From Leeuwenhoekiella blandensis MED217 (lineage in GTDB: Bacteria > Bacteroidota > Bacteroidia > Flavobacteriales > Flavobacteriaceae), in NCBI RefSeq assembly GCF_000152985.1, contig NZ_CH672395.1:661849-725848 (forward strand): a stretch of 64,000 bases of DNA. Reading direction: 5' to 3'. Under the pieces are notes generated by a model. It was not told the origin of the DNA, did not search any database, and worked only from the letters and a program-made list of their open reading frames with translations. A program made the position numbers and the translations under genes. Shown here piece after piece: positions 50,291 through 59,812 of this stretch. Each line of letters starts with the position of its first letter. The first letter of the stretch is position 1.

Positions 50291-53029
50291 ATGAAGCAGA
50301 TTATACTCTTAATCGTTGGACTGCTGGCACTACAACAAGGTGCTGCGCAAGATTTTCAATTAAACGGAACCATAAAAGATAATAATGGAGTTCCTTTAGA
50401 ATCTGCCACGGTTTATGTCGAAAAAATAAGTGACAGTACGCTGGTTACTTATGGAATTTCAGACCGGGAAGGTTTTTTTGAGATGGAAGGCAGAACCGAT
50501 CAAGAGCAACTGAACCTATTTGTTTCTTATGCAGGATTCAAACCTTTGCGTCAGGTAATAACGATAAAACCGAATATCGCTTTAGGCGAAATCAAACTCG
50601 AAGTCCAAGACAACTTGCTGGATGAGGTCATCGTCGTTGCAGACCGCGCACCAGTGACCCTTAAAAAAGATACGCTAGAGTTTAATGCCAACTCCTTTAA
50701 AACCCGACCCGATGCCAACCTCGAAGAATTATTGAAAAAGCTTCCGGGTGCAGAAGTAGATTCTGATGGAGCGATCACCATAAATGGAAAACCGGTTTCT
50801 AGGATTCTCGTTAATGGGAAAGAGTTTTTTGGAGACGATCCTAAAATCGCGACAAAAAACCTTCCGAAGGAAATTATTGAAAAGCTTCAGGTGGTTGACA
50901 CCAAAACCAAAGCTCAAGAATTTACCGGAGAATCTGGAGATTCTGAAAATAAGACAATCAACATTACCATTAAAAAGGATAAGAATAAAGGGTATTTCGC
51001 CAGAGGAACTATTGGCGGTGGTACAGACGGCCGCTATGAAATGAGCGGGATAGGGAACATATTTAAAGACAATATGCGCACCACCATTCTTGCAGGTTCT
51101 AATAATATAAACAGTTCAGGATTTGAGTTTGATGATATTTATGGGATGATGGGCCGCAGCGGTGCGCGTGCGGTTGCTTCAGGAAATCGAAGTGGTGGCA
51201 TCACAAAATCTGAAACTGCAGGAGCTAATTATAGCAATGAATGGTCTGATAAATATGAGTTGAATGGGGATTACTATTTTGACCGGTCTAATACCGATAC
51301 TCGCAACCGCACCGAGCGTGAAAACATTCTGCCAGATACTACTTATTATTCAAATTCAGAGAATACCAGTAATGCTATAAACGACAGGCATCGGGCAAAT
51401 GCACGCTTTGAAGTAGAGTTTGACACGCTTACCCGTTTGTCATATTCACCGCGTTTTAATACCAGTAAAACAAAGTCTTTGCGCAGTACGATGGCAAATT
51501 CTTTAGATGGAAACAGAGATTTGGTAAACAATACAGAAACTTCAAGTCAAGATGATGTTTATAATTTGAATTTTAGAAATGAGATTGACTTTATAAAACG
51601 TTTTGGAAGTCGTGGCGCCTTTTTAAGAATGGAAGTTTCGCAGAATTATGACAATCAGGAAAATGACAACTTTTACTATTCTGAAAGTGAGTTTTTTGGT
51701 GATGATGCACGTACCGAAATTCAGGATCAATTTATAGATGAAGATGAGAAAGAATACCAATACGGTTTAGAAGTTGAGCAGCGTCTCGTGCTGGCTACTG
51801 ACTTTTTTATGGATCTGGCCTATGATTTTTCTTCCTCAAGGTCTACAAATAAACGCTACATCTATGATGCAGATGCGAGTGGTAATTATACGGTGCTTAA
51901 CGACAGTTTGAGCAGTGATTTTGAAGTGAACACCTATAGACATACACCCAACATTGGTTTTAATTATGACCACGAGGCCTGGCGGATCAATACCAATGTA
52001 GGTTTGTTGAACACGATTCTTCAGAATGAAAACTTGCTCAATCCGGCTAATTTTGACAATACGTATAACAACTTGTATTTAAGCGCGCGAGTACGTTATG
52101 AGCTTGAACGTTCAAAAAGTATTTCGGTAGATTATCGTACCAATGCAAATACGCCTTCTATTCGCCAGCTACAACCCGTAGCAGATAGAACCAATCCTTT
52201 AAATATCGTAGTGGGTAATCCTGCATTGCGTCCGGCTTATAGTCATAATATTGGAGCTAATTTTAGAAGTTTCAATTTTGGTGCCGGTGGCGGAAGCGGA
52301 ATCTTCAGTTCGTTTGATCTTAGCTTTACAGAAAATCAGGTAGTTTCTGTAAGTACTATTGGTGACGATTTAAGACGTACGACAACCTATGCCAACGTTG
52401 ATGGGGCGATGTCTGCGGGAGCACGTATTTTCTATACTAAAAGCAGCCGCAAAGAGGAGAAAGAATTTAGATACAATTTCACCTTAAGGGGTAATTTTAG
52501 CCGAAACGTAGGTTTTACAAATGGAACATTATTCAACTCTGAGCGTTTTAGTCTTTCTCCCGGAGTGCGTATGACTTATGCCATTCAAGAGGTTTTTGAA
52601 GTCAATCCAAGTTATAACCTGACGTATAACGATACCAGATACTCAATCAATGAAAACCGAAACGAAGACTTTATCAATCACCGTGTAGGTTTTGAAGCGA
52701 CTACTTTTTGGCCAAAGAATGTCATTTTTGGTAACGACATCAGTTATAACTACAACGGAAACGTGTCTCCCGGATTTCAGAATTCTTCCATTTTATGGAA
52801 TACCAGTTTAGGCTATCAATTTCTTGATGAGAAAGCTACACTGAAACTTAAAGTTTATGATGTGCTCGATCAAGTAGTAGATACACGACGTATCATTGGT
52901 GACGATTACATTCAGGATACAAACAGTTTGATTCTAACGCAATACGCGATGCTAAGTTTTACGTATAAGTTGAGCAACTTTGGTGGTCAATCAGGTAATC
53001 GACGAGGTGGCCCGCCTAGAAGACGTTAA
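50291..53029 (+). CDS. TonB-receptor-like outer-membrane beta-barrel protein (tandem copy 1)
   Basis: The 912-residue protein starts with a signal peptide (MKQIILLIVGLLALQQGAAQ). A carboxypeptidase-regulatory-like domain follows (DFQLNGTIKDNNGVPLESAT, residues 21-100), then a plug-like region (DLEELLKKLPGAEVD-type segment, ILVNGKEFFGDDPKIATKNLP) and a large barrel. It belongs to the outer-membrane beta-barrel family often annotated as TonB-dependent receptor. The plug holds VVDTKTKAQEFTGESGDSEN, as in copy 2. The C-terminus is unusual: instead of ending on an aromatic it ends in a Gly/Arg/Pro-rich tail (RRGGPPRRR). The substrate is unknown. Its tandem neighbour at 53145 has the same layout. 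Confidence 0.85.
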   Translation: MKQIILLIVGLLALQQGAAQDFQLNGTIKDNNGVPLESATVYVEKISDSTLVTYGISDREGFFEMEGRTDQEQLNLFVSYAGFKPLRQVITIKPNIALGEIKLEVQDNLLDEVIVVADRAPVTLKKDTLEFNANSFKTRPDANLEELLKKLPGAEVDSDGAITINGKPVSRILVNGKEFFGDDPKIATKNLPKEIIEKLQVVDTKTKAQEFTGESGDSENKTINITIKKDKNKGYFARGTIGGGTDGRYEMSGIGNIFKDNMRTTILAGSNNINSSGFEFDDIYGMMGRSGARAVASGNRSGGITKSETAGANYSNEWSDKYELNGDYYFDRSNTDTRNRTERENILPDTTYYSNSENTSNAINDRHRANARFEVEFDTLTRLSYSPRFNTSKTKSLRSTMANSLDGNRDLVNNTETSSQDDVYNLNFRNEIDFIKRFGSRGAFLRMEVSQNYDNQENDNFYYSESEFFGDDARTEIQDQFIDEDEKEYQYGLEVEQRLVLATDFFMDLAYDFSSSRSTNKRYIYDADASGNYTVLNDSLSSDFEVNTYRHTPNIGFNYDHEAWRINTNVGLLNTILQNENLLNPANFDNTYNNLYLSARVRYELERSKSISVDYRTNANTPSIRQLQPVADRTNPLNIVVGNPALRPAYSHNIGANFRSFNFGAGGGSGIFSSFDLSFTENQVVSVSTIGDDLRRTTTYANVDGAMSAGARIFYTKSSRKEEKEFRYNFTLRGNFSRNVGFTNGTLFNSERFSLSPGVRMTYAIQEVFEVNPSYNLTYNDTRYSINENRNEDFINHRVGFEATTFWPKNVIFGNDISYNYNGNVSPGFQNSSILWNTSLGYQFLDEKATLKLKVYDVLDQVVDTRRIIGDDYIQDTNSLILTQYAMLSFTYKLSNFGGQSGNRRGGPPRRR

Positions 53030-53083
53030 TCTATTAAATGGCTCAGAAGTAATACGTTTTACGTTAAAGTTATCTTAAACTCG

Positions 53084-53103
53084 ATAACTAATTTTTTAGT
53101 TAT
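53084..53103 (+). terminator. AT-rich hairpin between the two barrel genes
   Basis: ATAACTAA, a TTTT loop and TTAGTTAT form a perfect 8-bp stem about 55 bp after the first barrel gene. The tail (TTAAG) is short, so termination would be weak and the two genes may be partly cotranscribed. Confidence 0.45.
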
Positions 53104-53144
53104 TTAAGAAATCTATTTATTCGTGTATCAATCAAAAAACAATC

Positions 53145-55946
53145 ATGATCAATCGTTATTTAATTGCCTTAGTGCTAGGCATGTTCTTTTTAAGCACATC
53201 TGCCCAAGATTTTCAAATCACCGGTAAACTTATTGACCAGGAACAGAAAACTCCTTTAGAAGCGGCAACTGTTGTTCTAGAAACCCTTCAGGATAGTACC
53301 GTGATCAGTTACACCATAAGTGATCGCAATGGTCTCTTTGAACTAAGCGGAAAGTCTAATATTCAAAAGGCAAATCTATTTGTCACTTTTGTAGGTTATC
53401 AATCTTACGAGCAGCAAATTGACTTTACTAACGAGCGTAGTATTAATCTAGGTGATATTCCGCTAGAATTTCAAGTAGAGTCCTTAGGTGATGTTGTGGT
53501 AAAAGGGAGAGCTGCGCCTGTTGTGATCAAGCAGGATACGCTTGAATTTAACGCAGCCTCTTTTAAAACCAAACCCGATGCAACGGTAGAGGATCTTTTA
53601 AAAGAATTACCGGGAGCAGAGGTAGATGCCGATGGTCAAATACGCATCAATGGGAAACCGGTTAATAATATTCTGGTTAATGGTAAACCGTTCTTTGGCG
53701 ATGATCCTACCATTGCTACACGTAACCTTACCAAGGAGTTGATCAATAAAATTCAGGTTGTTGATACAAAAACAGAGTCTGAAGAATTTGCCGGTGAACA
53801 AGGCGATAGTGAAAATAAAACCATCAACATCACCATTGATGAAGATAAGAATAAAGGACTTTTTGGCCGGGTAGCTGCGGGTGGTGGCACCGATAATCGT
53901 TTTGAGTTTGCAGGTATTGGAAATTACTTTGACAATGATCTGCGTTTCAGTTTGCTGGGAAGCGGAAATAACATCAATTCACCTGGATTTAGTTTTGGAG
54001 AGATCGAAAAGATGTTTGGTAATGCAAGCTATATTTCAGTAAGCAGCAACGGAGGTTTTAATGTAGGTGGAAGAAGTTTTGGAATGGGGCAAGGTATCGT
54101 CAACTCGCGTAACGCAGGGATGAATTTTGCCAATGATTTTGGCGAAGCGATAGAGACTTCTGCAGATTACTTTTATTCGGGAGCCAATAGTTTTAATGAA
54201 ACCGACAGGGTACGTGAAAACATCTTGCCAGATAACCGCTTTACCTCAATAAGTGATTCTCGCACCGATTCTAATACCGATAACCATTCTGCAAACCTTA
54301 GGTTTCAAGCCGAAATAGATTCGACATTTATGGTAGAATTTCGTCCTTCTCTTAACTATACGCTAGGAACCAACAGCAGTTCGGGAAGTTCAGTAACCAC
54401 AAACGAAGCCGGAGACTTGGTAAATGACAGCGAGTACGACAACTTTAATGATCGTACGACGCGTAATTTGAGTAATCGTCTTACCGCGACCAAACGTTAT
54501 GGAGAAAAGGGGGGATTTATTCGAATCAATGGTAATCTTCAGTTAGACGAGACAGAAAGCATCGATTTTACCAATTCAGAAACCAATGTTTACGGTACCG
54601 ATGCCAGTCAGATTCTACGAAATCAGCGTACCGATGGTGATAATAATACAGACGGAATTACTACAAATGTAAAGTGGCGCATTCCGCTTATTTCAAAAAA
54701 ACTCTTTTTAGAGACCGAGTATGAGTTTAAGAATGAAAACCGCACTAATACGCAGTTGGTCTATGATTTTGATGCTGCCAGTCAGTCGTACAACCAACTC
54801 ATCACTCCGCAGAGTACCGATTTTGAAAGTACAAACCGAAGTCATAAACCTCAATTTGGAGTAAGCTATAATTCAAAAAAACTCCGCGGAAGCATTAATG
54901 CAGCGTATGTAGCCCGAAAATTAACAGGTGAGGATTTGTTGACTGATGAAACCGGAAACCGAGTGCGTGATATTGATTTTGAGAATAATTTTAACGCCCT
55001 TGAAGCAACAGCTCGGTTGAACTATAATTTTACACAAAAACTAAGTTTGTGGTCTGCTTATAACTTAAGTAATAACGCACCAGATGTTAGACAACTTTCT
55101 CCCTATTTAGATGTTTCAGACCCGATTAACACCGTTCAAGGTAATCCTAACTTGAGTCCTACCAATAGCCATAACTTCAATATGGGAGTCAACAATTATG
55201 ATTGGGAGACTAGAAGTGGATTGTACTCTTATTTTGGCGCTACGTTTACTAATGATCAAGTGGTGAACCTTACTACTGTAGATGATAATTTTGTGCGATC
55301 TACCACTTTTACAAATGTAGATGGGGTGTATAATGCTTACGGAAATCTAGGCTATAACAAAGACTACAAGCTGGATAGTCTTAGAACGTTAAAAGTTGAA
55401 GTAGGAATGAGTGGTGGTATCAATCGTTTTGTGAACTTTTTCAATGCAGATCAATATGCCAGTATCACTAAATCTATTTCGCCTAGTTTAGGCTTACGTT
55501 TTACCTGGACCGATTGGTTTGAGCTGCGTCCTGAATATAGAATTAGCTTTAATGAGACGACATTTAACCGTGATTTCTTTGATGGGCAAGAATTTACGCA
55601 GCACAATGCGCGCCTACGTACTACAACCTATTTCCCGGAGTGGCTTACTTGGGAAAATGATATTAGATATACTTACAATCCAAATGTAGGAGCAGGATTT
55701 CAGCGGGACGCGGTATTCTGGAACACGTCATTGGCGTATTCTTTCCTGAATAATAAAGCAATAGCGACCTTTAAAGTGTATGATTTGCTCAATCAAAATA
55801 CCAACTCAAGACGTACAGCCACCCAATCCTATATTGAAGATGTGCAGAGTACTGTTTTACAACAGTATTTTATGTTGAGCTTCAGCTATAAATTCAATAC
55901 GCTGGGTAAAAAAGGAGAAGTTAGAGAGAATGGTTGGTGGGATTAA
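53145..55946 (+). CDS. TonB-receptor-like outer-membrane beta-barrel protein (tandem copy 2)
   Basis: The 933-residue protein has a signal peptide (MINRYLIALVLGMFFLSTSAQ), a carboxypeptidase-regulatory-like domain (DFQITGKLIDQEQKTPLEAA), the plug region (DLLKELPGAEVD, INGKPVNNILVNGKPFFGDD, VVDTKTESEEFAGEQGDSEN) and a barrel. It is clearly a paralogue of copy 1: the start of the mature part and the plug align almost residue by residue, while the barrel strands differ more. The C-terminal SFSYKFNTLGKKGEVRENGW runs past the last strand, and its final 26 bp overlap the end of the convergent gene. Probably imports or binds an unknown ligand. Confidence 0.85.
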   Translation: MINRYLIALVLGMFFLSTSAQDFQITGKLIDQEQKTPLEAATVVLETLQDSTVISYTISDRNGLFELSGKSNIQKANLFVTFVGYQSYEQQIDFTNERSINLGDIPLEFQVESLGDVVVKGRAAPVVIKQDTLEFNAASFKTKPDATVEDLLKELPGAEVDADGQIRINGKPVNNILVNGKPFFGDDPTIATRNLTKELINKIQVVDTKTESEEFAGEQGDSENKTINITIDEDKNKGLFGRVAAGGGTDNRFEFAGIGNYFDNDLRFSLLGSGNNINSPGFSFGEIEKMFGNASYISVSSNGGFNVGGRSFGMGQGIVNSRNAGMNFANDFGEAIETSADYFYSGANSFNETDRVRENILPDNRFTSISDSRTDSNTDNHSANLRFQAEIDSTFMVEFRPSLNYTLGTNSSSGSSVTTNEAGDLVNDSEYDNFNDRTTRNLSNRLTATKRYGEKGGFIRINGNLQLDETESIDFTNSETNVYGTDASQILRNQRTDGDNNTDGITTNVKWRIPLISKKLFLETEYEFKNENRTNTQLVYDFDAASQSYNQLITPQSTDFESTNRSHKPQFGVSYNSKKLRGSINAAYVARKLTGEDLLTDETGNRVRDIDFENNFNALEATARLNYNFTQKLSLWSAYNLSNNAPDVRQLSPYLDVSDPINTVQGNPNLSPTNSHNFNMGVNNYDWETRSGLYSYFGATFTNDQVVNLTTVDDNFVRSTTFTNVDGVYNAYGNLGYNKDYKLDSLRTLKVEVGMSGGINRFVNFFNADQYASITKSISPSLGLRFTWTDWFELRPEYRISFNETTFNRDFFDGQEFTQHNARLRTTTYFPEWLTWENDIRYTYNPNVGAGFQRDAVFWNTSLAYSFLNNKAIATFKVYDLLNQNTNSRRTATQSYIEDVQSTVLQQYFMLSFSYKFNTLGKKGEVRENGWWD

Positions 55947-57381
55947 TCAGGTCAAGTGTGACTTTGTATAAATTCTGGTTAATCATTTTAGATTTTAGCC
56001 AAGCATAAAAGCTTATAGCAAATAGGTCTTCACGCTCGAGACCGACCCATTCAAATGAACGATCAACTTCTTTGGTGAACGTATCAGATTGAACGTGCTT
56101 AGGGTTTGTGTAATAAATGCTCGCTAGCTTGATGAAGGTTAATACACGTTCTTCTCCAAGAGCTTTGAGTCTGTTGTAAAACCTTTTATGTAAAGATTTT
56201 TGTTTTTGCAAAACCAAATCCAGCTTGTCTAATTCTATCAGAAGTAGAAAGCCTATAATTTCTTTTTTAACTACCCAAGTAAGACCTTGATGTCTTTCAT
56301 AGTAGTGGTCACTATGCTGAAATTTTTTATAGATCTGATAGGCATCTTTATATCTGTTTTGATGAAAATAGAGTGTTGTTAAAAGGAGTTGAACTTGAGG
56401 TTCGTTACTTTTGATGTTTTCGCATAATTCAATAGCCGCTAAAGGGTTGCCTGAATAATTTAAAGTGAGCGATCTAAGAATTAATGTTTGATTACGAAAT
56501 TGATAAAGATATCTTTTTGATAAAATAGAATCAAGCTCATCTAAAAAGTCTAATGTCTTTTGGAAATTTTTATTTCTAAAGCTATTTGAAGCCATTAGAT
56601 AGAGAATCTGTAAGTGATAATAGCTATGCTTATTTGAAGTTTTTTTTGTGTTTACGTGGCGAAAAGCTTCTTGCATTAAAGGTGAAATATCATAGTAATT
56701 ACTTTCAGCTTCGGCAGTGTCGCAAAGAAGATCCATGAATTGGAAAAGAGACTTGTATGTGAAATCCTGGTTAGGAATTATATTAAAATAATCTAGTACT
56801 TCTTTTAGAGCTATATTTTTATTAGTTGTACCTGCTCTTAATTTACGTTTTAAAGTTGCGTAGGCCTGTTTAAATTTAAGCGTGGTGTTCAACATCCTTA
56901 AATTTCGATCGCTATTATCTAAAATTGAGTTTAGGTTGATTTCTGGCAGTATAGCTGCATATTGCAATTGTGTATCATAAATTTCGTGTAGCGCAGTGTG
57001 TAGTTCAAATTCAAAAGCAAGTTCTTCAGCCTTTGAAAGTGTTTTCCACCCAAGTTTAAAGAGCTTTTTTTCAAATAAAATGCGACTGGATAATAGAAGT
57101 TTTAAAGTGTCTGATTCTTCACTTGATTCCTTAGCAAAACTTTTGGATGCTATAAATTCAAGTAGACTATCACGCAAACGCTTACTTAGGGCGTGGTAAG
57201 CATTCCGATTCATTTTCTTATAAAGTGTTTGCGGTAATTCTTTGGTTTTACCCTGACAAATCATTTTGAATAAAAGTATGTTTTTAGCATCTCCTCGTCG
57301 GTTCTTCTTTTTAAGGAATTGTACTGCTTCCTTTTGTTCTTCATCCGAAAATGTACTTATCAATTTGAAAAGGTTGTTCAT
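55921..57381 (-). CDS. Helical-repeat hypothetical protein
   Basis: The 486-residue protein is nearly all alpha-helical and rich in Leu, Lys, Phe and Tyr, with no signal peptide and no membrane segment. The start (MNNLFKLISTFSDEEQKEAVQFLKKKNRR) looks like a small helical domain. The rest, with repeated helix pairs such as FRNKNFQKTLDFLDELDSIL and LLTTLYFHQNRYKDAYQIYKKF, suggests a TPR-like scaffold. I do not recognise a named family. Its last 26 bp overlap the convergent barrel gene, and it diverges from the YiaA-like gene. It is more AT-rich than its neighbours. A role in protein interaction is only inferred. Confidence 0.75.
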   Translation of the reverse strand: MNNLFKLISTFSDEEQKEAVQFLKKKNRRGDAKNILLFKMICQGKTKELPQTLYKKMNRNAYHALSKRLRDSLLEFIASKSFAKESSEESDTLKLLLSSRILFEKKLFKLGWKTLSKAEELAFEFELHTALHEIYDTQLQYAAILPEINLNSILDNSDRNLRMLNTTLKFKQAYATLKRKLRAGTTNKNIALKEVLDYFNIIPNQDFTYKSLFQFMDLLCDTAEAESNYYDISPLMQEAFRHVNTKKTSNKHSYYHLQILYLMASNSFRNKNFQKTLDFLDELDSILSKRYLYQFRNQTLILRSLTLNYSGNPLAAIELCENIKSNEPQVQLLLTTLYFHQNRYKDAYQIYKKFQHSDHYYERHQGLTWVVKKEIIGFLLLIELDKLDLVLQKQKSLHKRFYNRLKALGEERVLTFIKLASIYYTNPKHVQSDTFTKEVDRSFEWVGLEREDLFAISFYAWLKSKMINQNLYKVTLDLINPTNHSL

Positions 57382-57532
57382 TAAATAGTAAGTATTAATC
57401 GCTATAGTTACAGTAAATATAGTAGTTGCTGCGTATCAATTTACTTTTAAATCATAAGTATTTCTAAAAAACAGGTTTTCCTGATTTAGAAGCTACTCTC
57501 ACATTTGTAGTGTAATTCTCAAAACAAATATT

Positions 57533-57997
57533 ATGAAAACTACATTTGAAAACGAAAAGAATGTTCTTTCTAATGAAAGTAAAGGTTCAGCATTCCAAAA
57601 TTCAACAAAGCCCACTGCTGCTTTCGTTTCAGCTGCTTGGTCTGCATTATTTATAGGCATGCTGTCCTACTGCATCGGTTTGTGGAATGCTTCGATGCTT
57701 TTAAATGAAAAGGGGTACTACTTTACAATCTTACTCTTTGGGTTATTCTCGGTAATTTCTGTACAAAAGAGTGTTCGGGATAAGCAAGAAGGAATAGAAG
57801 TGACAGATATTTATTATAGTATCAGCTGGTTCACCACAATAGCGTCAATTCTTCTTTTAATAATAGGGCTGTGGAATGCTAACTTAGAGTTGAGCGAGAA
57901 GGGATTCTACGGTATGTCTTTTACATTGAGTTTGTTTGCAGCGGTTACGGTACAAAAGAATACAAGGGATCTTAAATTATTCTCGAAAAACTCATAG
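57533..57997 (+). CDS. YiaA/YiaB-family inner-membrane protein
   Basis: The 154-residue protein consists of two copies of the YiaAB two-helix unit: [20 protein letters not shown] with [27 protein letters not shown], and then [20 protein letters not shown] with [27 protein letters not shown]. The repeated G-L-W-N-A and E-K-G-(Y/F)-Y and V-Q-K residues are the family signature. The function is unknown. The N-terminal 35 residues are polar and likely cytoplasmic. It stands alone and ends at the bidirectional terminator at 58001. Confidence 0.87.
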   Translation: MKTTFENEKNVLSNESKGSAFQNSTKPTAAFVSAAWSALFIGMLSYCIGLWNASMLLNEKGYYFTILLFGLFSVISVQKSVRDKQEGIEVTDIYYSISWFTTIASILLLIIGLWNANLELSEKGFYGMSFTLSLFAAVTVQKNTRDLKLFSKNS

Positions 57998-58000
57998 CGA

Positions 58001-58034
58001 TTAAAAGGGCTCATATGAGCCCTTTTAATTATTG
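58001..58034. terminator. Bidirectional terminator between the YiaA-like and DUF5063 genes
   Basis: TTAAAAGGGCTCA, a 2-base loop and TGAGCCCTTTTAA form a perfect 13-bp stem with A/T flanks on both sides. It begins 3 bp after the YiaA-like stop and its plus-strand tail overlaps the last codons of the DUF5063 gene. Confidence 0.85.
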
Positions 58035-58484
58035 ATTTTCAAAAGCCTTTAAATACCTTATTAAATTAATTAAATGTGCTTCAGAATGAATTTTCATAAG
58101 GGTGTTGAAATACCATAAACCGTCATTCAGGCTGGTGTTTTTGAGGCGCCAGGCGACTTCGCTTAGATCAATGATCAGATCTGTTAGATCGTCAATCGCA
58201 TCTTCTTCCAACAGTTCTGGATCTTGATCGGTTTTAAAAGAAATAGTACTCGAGCGATACCAACCAAACTCCGGGAAATTTACTTTCACATACGCGTAAA
58301 CTTCAGCATAGTCTAGACGTTGTACTTCTTTATAAAGTTGCTCGTCAAAGTTGGAGTTTAAATTCAAATACAAAGCGTATAAGTCTCCCAGAGATTTTTT
58401 GAGACTTACCAATTTGTTGGGGTCAGCAACTGGTTCACTTCCGTATTTTGTGATTTGATGTATGAGTTGAAGAAAAGATTCCAA
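58029..58484 (-). CDS. DUF5063-type protein
   Basis: The 151-residue cytoplasmic helical protein matches the DUF5063 pattern: LKKSLGDLYALYLNLN early, VKVNFPEFGWYRS in the middle, DAIDDLTDLIIDLSEVAWRL and the C-terminal WYFNTLMKIHSEAHLINLIRYL. The function is unknown. It is separated by 69 bp from the TPM gene upstream on the same strand, so it may be the last gene of the LemA/TPM run, but no shared signal proves this. Confidence 0.8.
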   Translation of the reverse strand: MESFLQLIHQITKYGSEPVADPNKLVSLKKSLGDLYALYLNLNSNFDEQLYKEVQRLDYAEVYAYVKVNFPEFGWYRSSTISFKTDQDPELLEEDAIDDLTDLIIDLSEVAWRLKNTSLNDGLWYFNTLMKIHSEAHLINLIRYLKAFENQ

Positions 58485-58553
58485 ATGAAATTTCTTTTAA
58501 GAATTAAAGGGATCGGTTGGGTCATTGCAATTTAGAAGGATAGCAGGTAGTAT

Positions 58554-59339
58554 TTACCAACCTCCGGAAGCACCACCGCCTCCAAAGCCGCCACCGCCGA
58601 AACCACCTCCAAAGCCGCCGCCTCCACCGAAGCCACCACCAGAGGATCCTCCGCCAAAGCCACCGCCTCCGAGTCCGCCGCGACCTAGACTGCTCAAAAT
58701 GATGACGTCTAGTAAACTGCCTGCACCGCTACGTCTACCACCGTTTCTGCCGTTTCCGCCACCGCGAGAACGACTTAGGATAAAAATGATAACGAAAAAG
58801 ATGATGATAATGGGTAGAAAATTGCGAATACTGGGACCGTTATTTTCCTGTCTCGAACCTTGGTATTCGCCTTGAAGCATTTGAAAAAGTGCATTTGCAG
58901 CTTGGTCCAGACCCGCGTAATAATCGCCTCTTTTAAATTGAGGGATCATAATACGGTTGATCACCTGTTCGGCCATACGGTCTGTGATGATCGTTTCGAT
59001 CCCATAACCGGTGTTGATATCAACTTTACGATCTTCGGTGGCCAGTGTGATCAGGATTCCGTTGTCTTTCCCTTTTTGACCAATGCCCCATTTTTGGCCC
59101 CATTTAGCTCCAAGAAAGCTGATGTCTTCACCTTTGGTACTCGGGATGATCACCACCACAATTTGCGTTGAGGTAGTATCACTATAGCGTACAAGTTTAT
59201 TTTCAAGTGCTGCCTTTTGACCAGAATTTAAAAGATCTGCATAATCGTAAACACTGGTTTGTTTGCTTGGTACTTCCGGAATATCAAATTGCGCTAATCC
59301 TTTCGCCGAAAGGCAAAAAAGAAAAGCAAGCAAAAGCAT
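58554..59339 (-). CDS. TPM-domain membrane protein with glycine-rich tail
   Basis: The ATG at 59339 gives a signal peptide (MLLLAFLFCLSAKGLAQ) and a 261-residue product; a TTG at 59375 overlapping the upstream stop is an alternative. The TPM domain covers about residues 25-150 (VYDYADLLNSGQKAALENKL, VVVIPSTKGEDISFLGAKWG, DVNTGYGIETIITDRMAEQV). One membrane helix follows (LPIIIIFFVIIFILS), then a low-complexity Gly/Ser tail of about 60 residues ending in GASGGW. TPM proteins in plants act in photosystem repair and in bacteria are often linked to LemA; the biochemical role here is unknown. Translationally close to the next TPM gene. Confidence 0.88.
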   Translation of the reverse strand: MLLLAFLFCLSAKGLAQFDIPEVPSKQTSVYDYADLLNSGQKAALENKLVRYSDTTSTQIVVVIIPSTKGEDISFLGAKWGQKWGIGQKGKDNGILITLATEDRKVDINTGYGIETIITDRMAEQVINRIMIPQFKRGDYYAGLDQAANALFQMLQGEYQGSRQENNGPSIRNFLPIIIIFFVIIFILSRSRGGGNGRNGGRRSGAGSLLDVIILSSLGRGGLGGGGFGGGSSGGGFGGGGGFGGGFGGGGFGGGGASGGW

Positions 59340-59371
59340 CGTTCTAATAGAACGTATTTGAGGTAAATAGA

Positions 59372-59812
59372 TCAAGAGGTCGATATTTCGTCTGAAAGTT
59401 CATTGATGTCATCATCGTCCCAAGGGAAGAAATGCGCCAATTGATCGCCGGCAGAACTGATGCCTTTAACCAATCCGGTTTTGAACTTTCGGTTTTTAAA
59501 TTCGGTTTGCATGAGATCTTTGGTGCTTTGCCAGAAATCATCAGGAACAACTTTATTGATGCCGCGATCACCACAAATGGCAAACTTTTTGGCATCAACT
59601 GCAACATAAATGAGGACGCCATTTTCTTCTTTGGTGTTGTCCATTTTAAGCTGATGAAACAAAACTTTTGCGCGCTCTAGTGCTTCTTCATCACAAGTGC
59701 GTTCTAAGTGCACGCGGATCTCTCCAGAAGTTTTGAGCTCGGCCTGGCGAATGGCTTCAACAACTTCTTGTTCTTCTTCTGCCGTTAAAAAGTCTTCAAC
59801 TACAGATGCCAT
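59372..59812 (-). CDS. Cytoplasmic TPM-domain protein
   Basis: The 146-residue protein has no signal peptide and is almost entirely one TPM domain: DFLTAEEEQEVVEAIRQAEL, SGEIRVHLERTCDEEALERA, VLIYVAVDAKKFAICGDRGI and a final helix with KGISSAGDQLAHFFPWDDDD. The acidic segments may bind metal. Its start overlaps the lemA stop by one base (TAATG), and its stop lies close to the second TPM gene, giving the order LemA, soluble TPM, membrane TPM often seen in Bacteroidota. Confidence 0.88.
   Translation of the reverse strand: MASVVEDFLTAEEEQEVVEAIRQAELKTSGEIRVHLERTCDEEALERAKVLFHQLKMDNTKEENGVLIYVAVDAKKFAICGDRGINKVVPDDFWQSTKDLMQTEFKNRKFKTGLVKGISSAGDQLAHFFPWDDDDINELSDEISTS

Noticed and set aside
58001..58034. 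Palindrome GGGCTCATATGAGCCC considered as a regulator site
   Set aside because: Its place right after one stop and next to the convergent stop, with A/T flanks on both sides, makes a bidirectional terminator the simpler explanation.
58525..58875. 116-codon open frame encoding a proline-rich protein on the plus strand
   Set aside because: It is the complement of the glycine-rich repeat of the TPM-domain gene (GGT/GGC codons read as ACC/GCC and CCx). The minus-strand gene has a signal peptide, domain motifs and operon context, while this frame has none.
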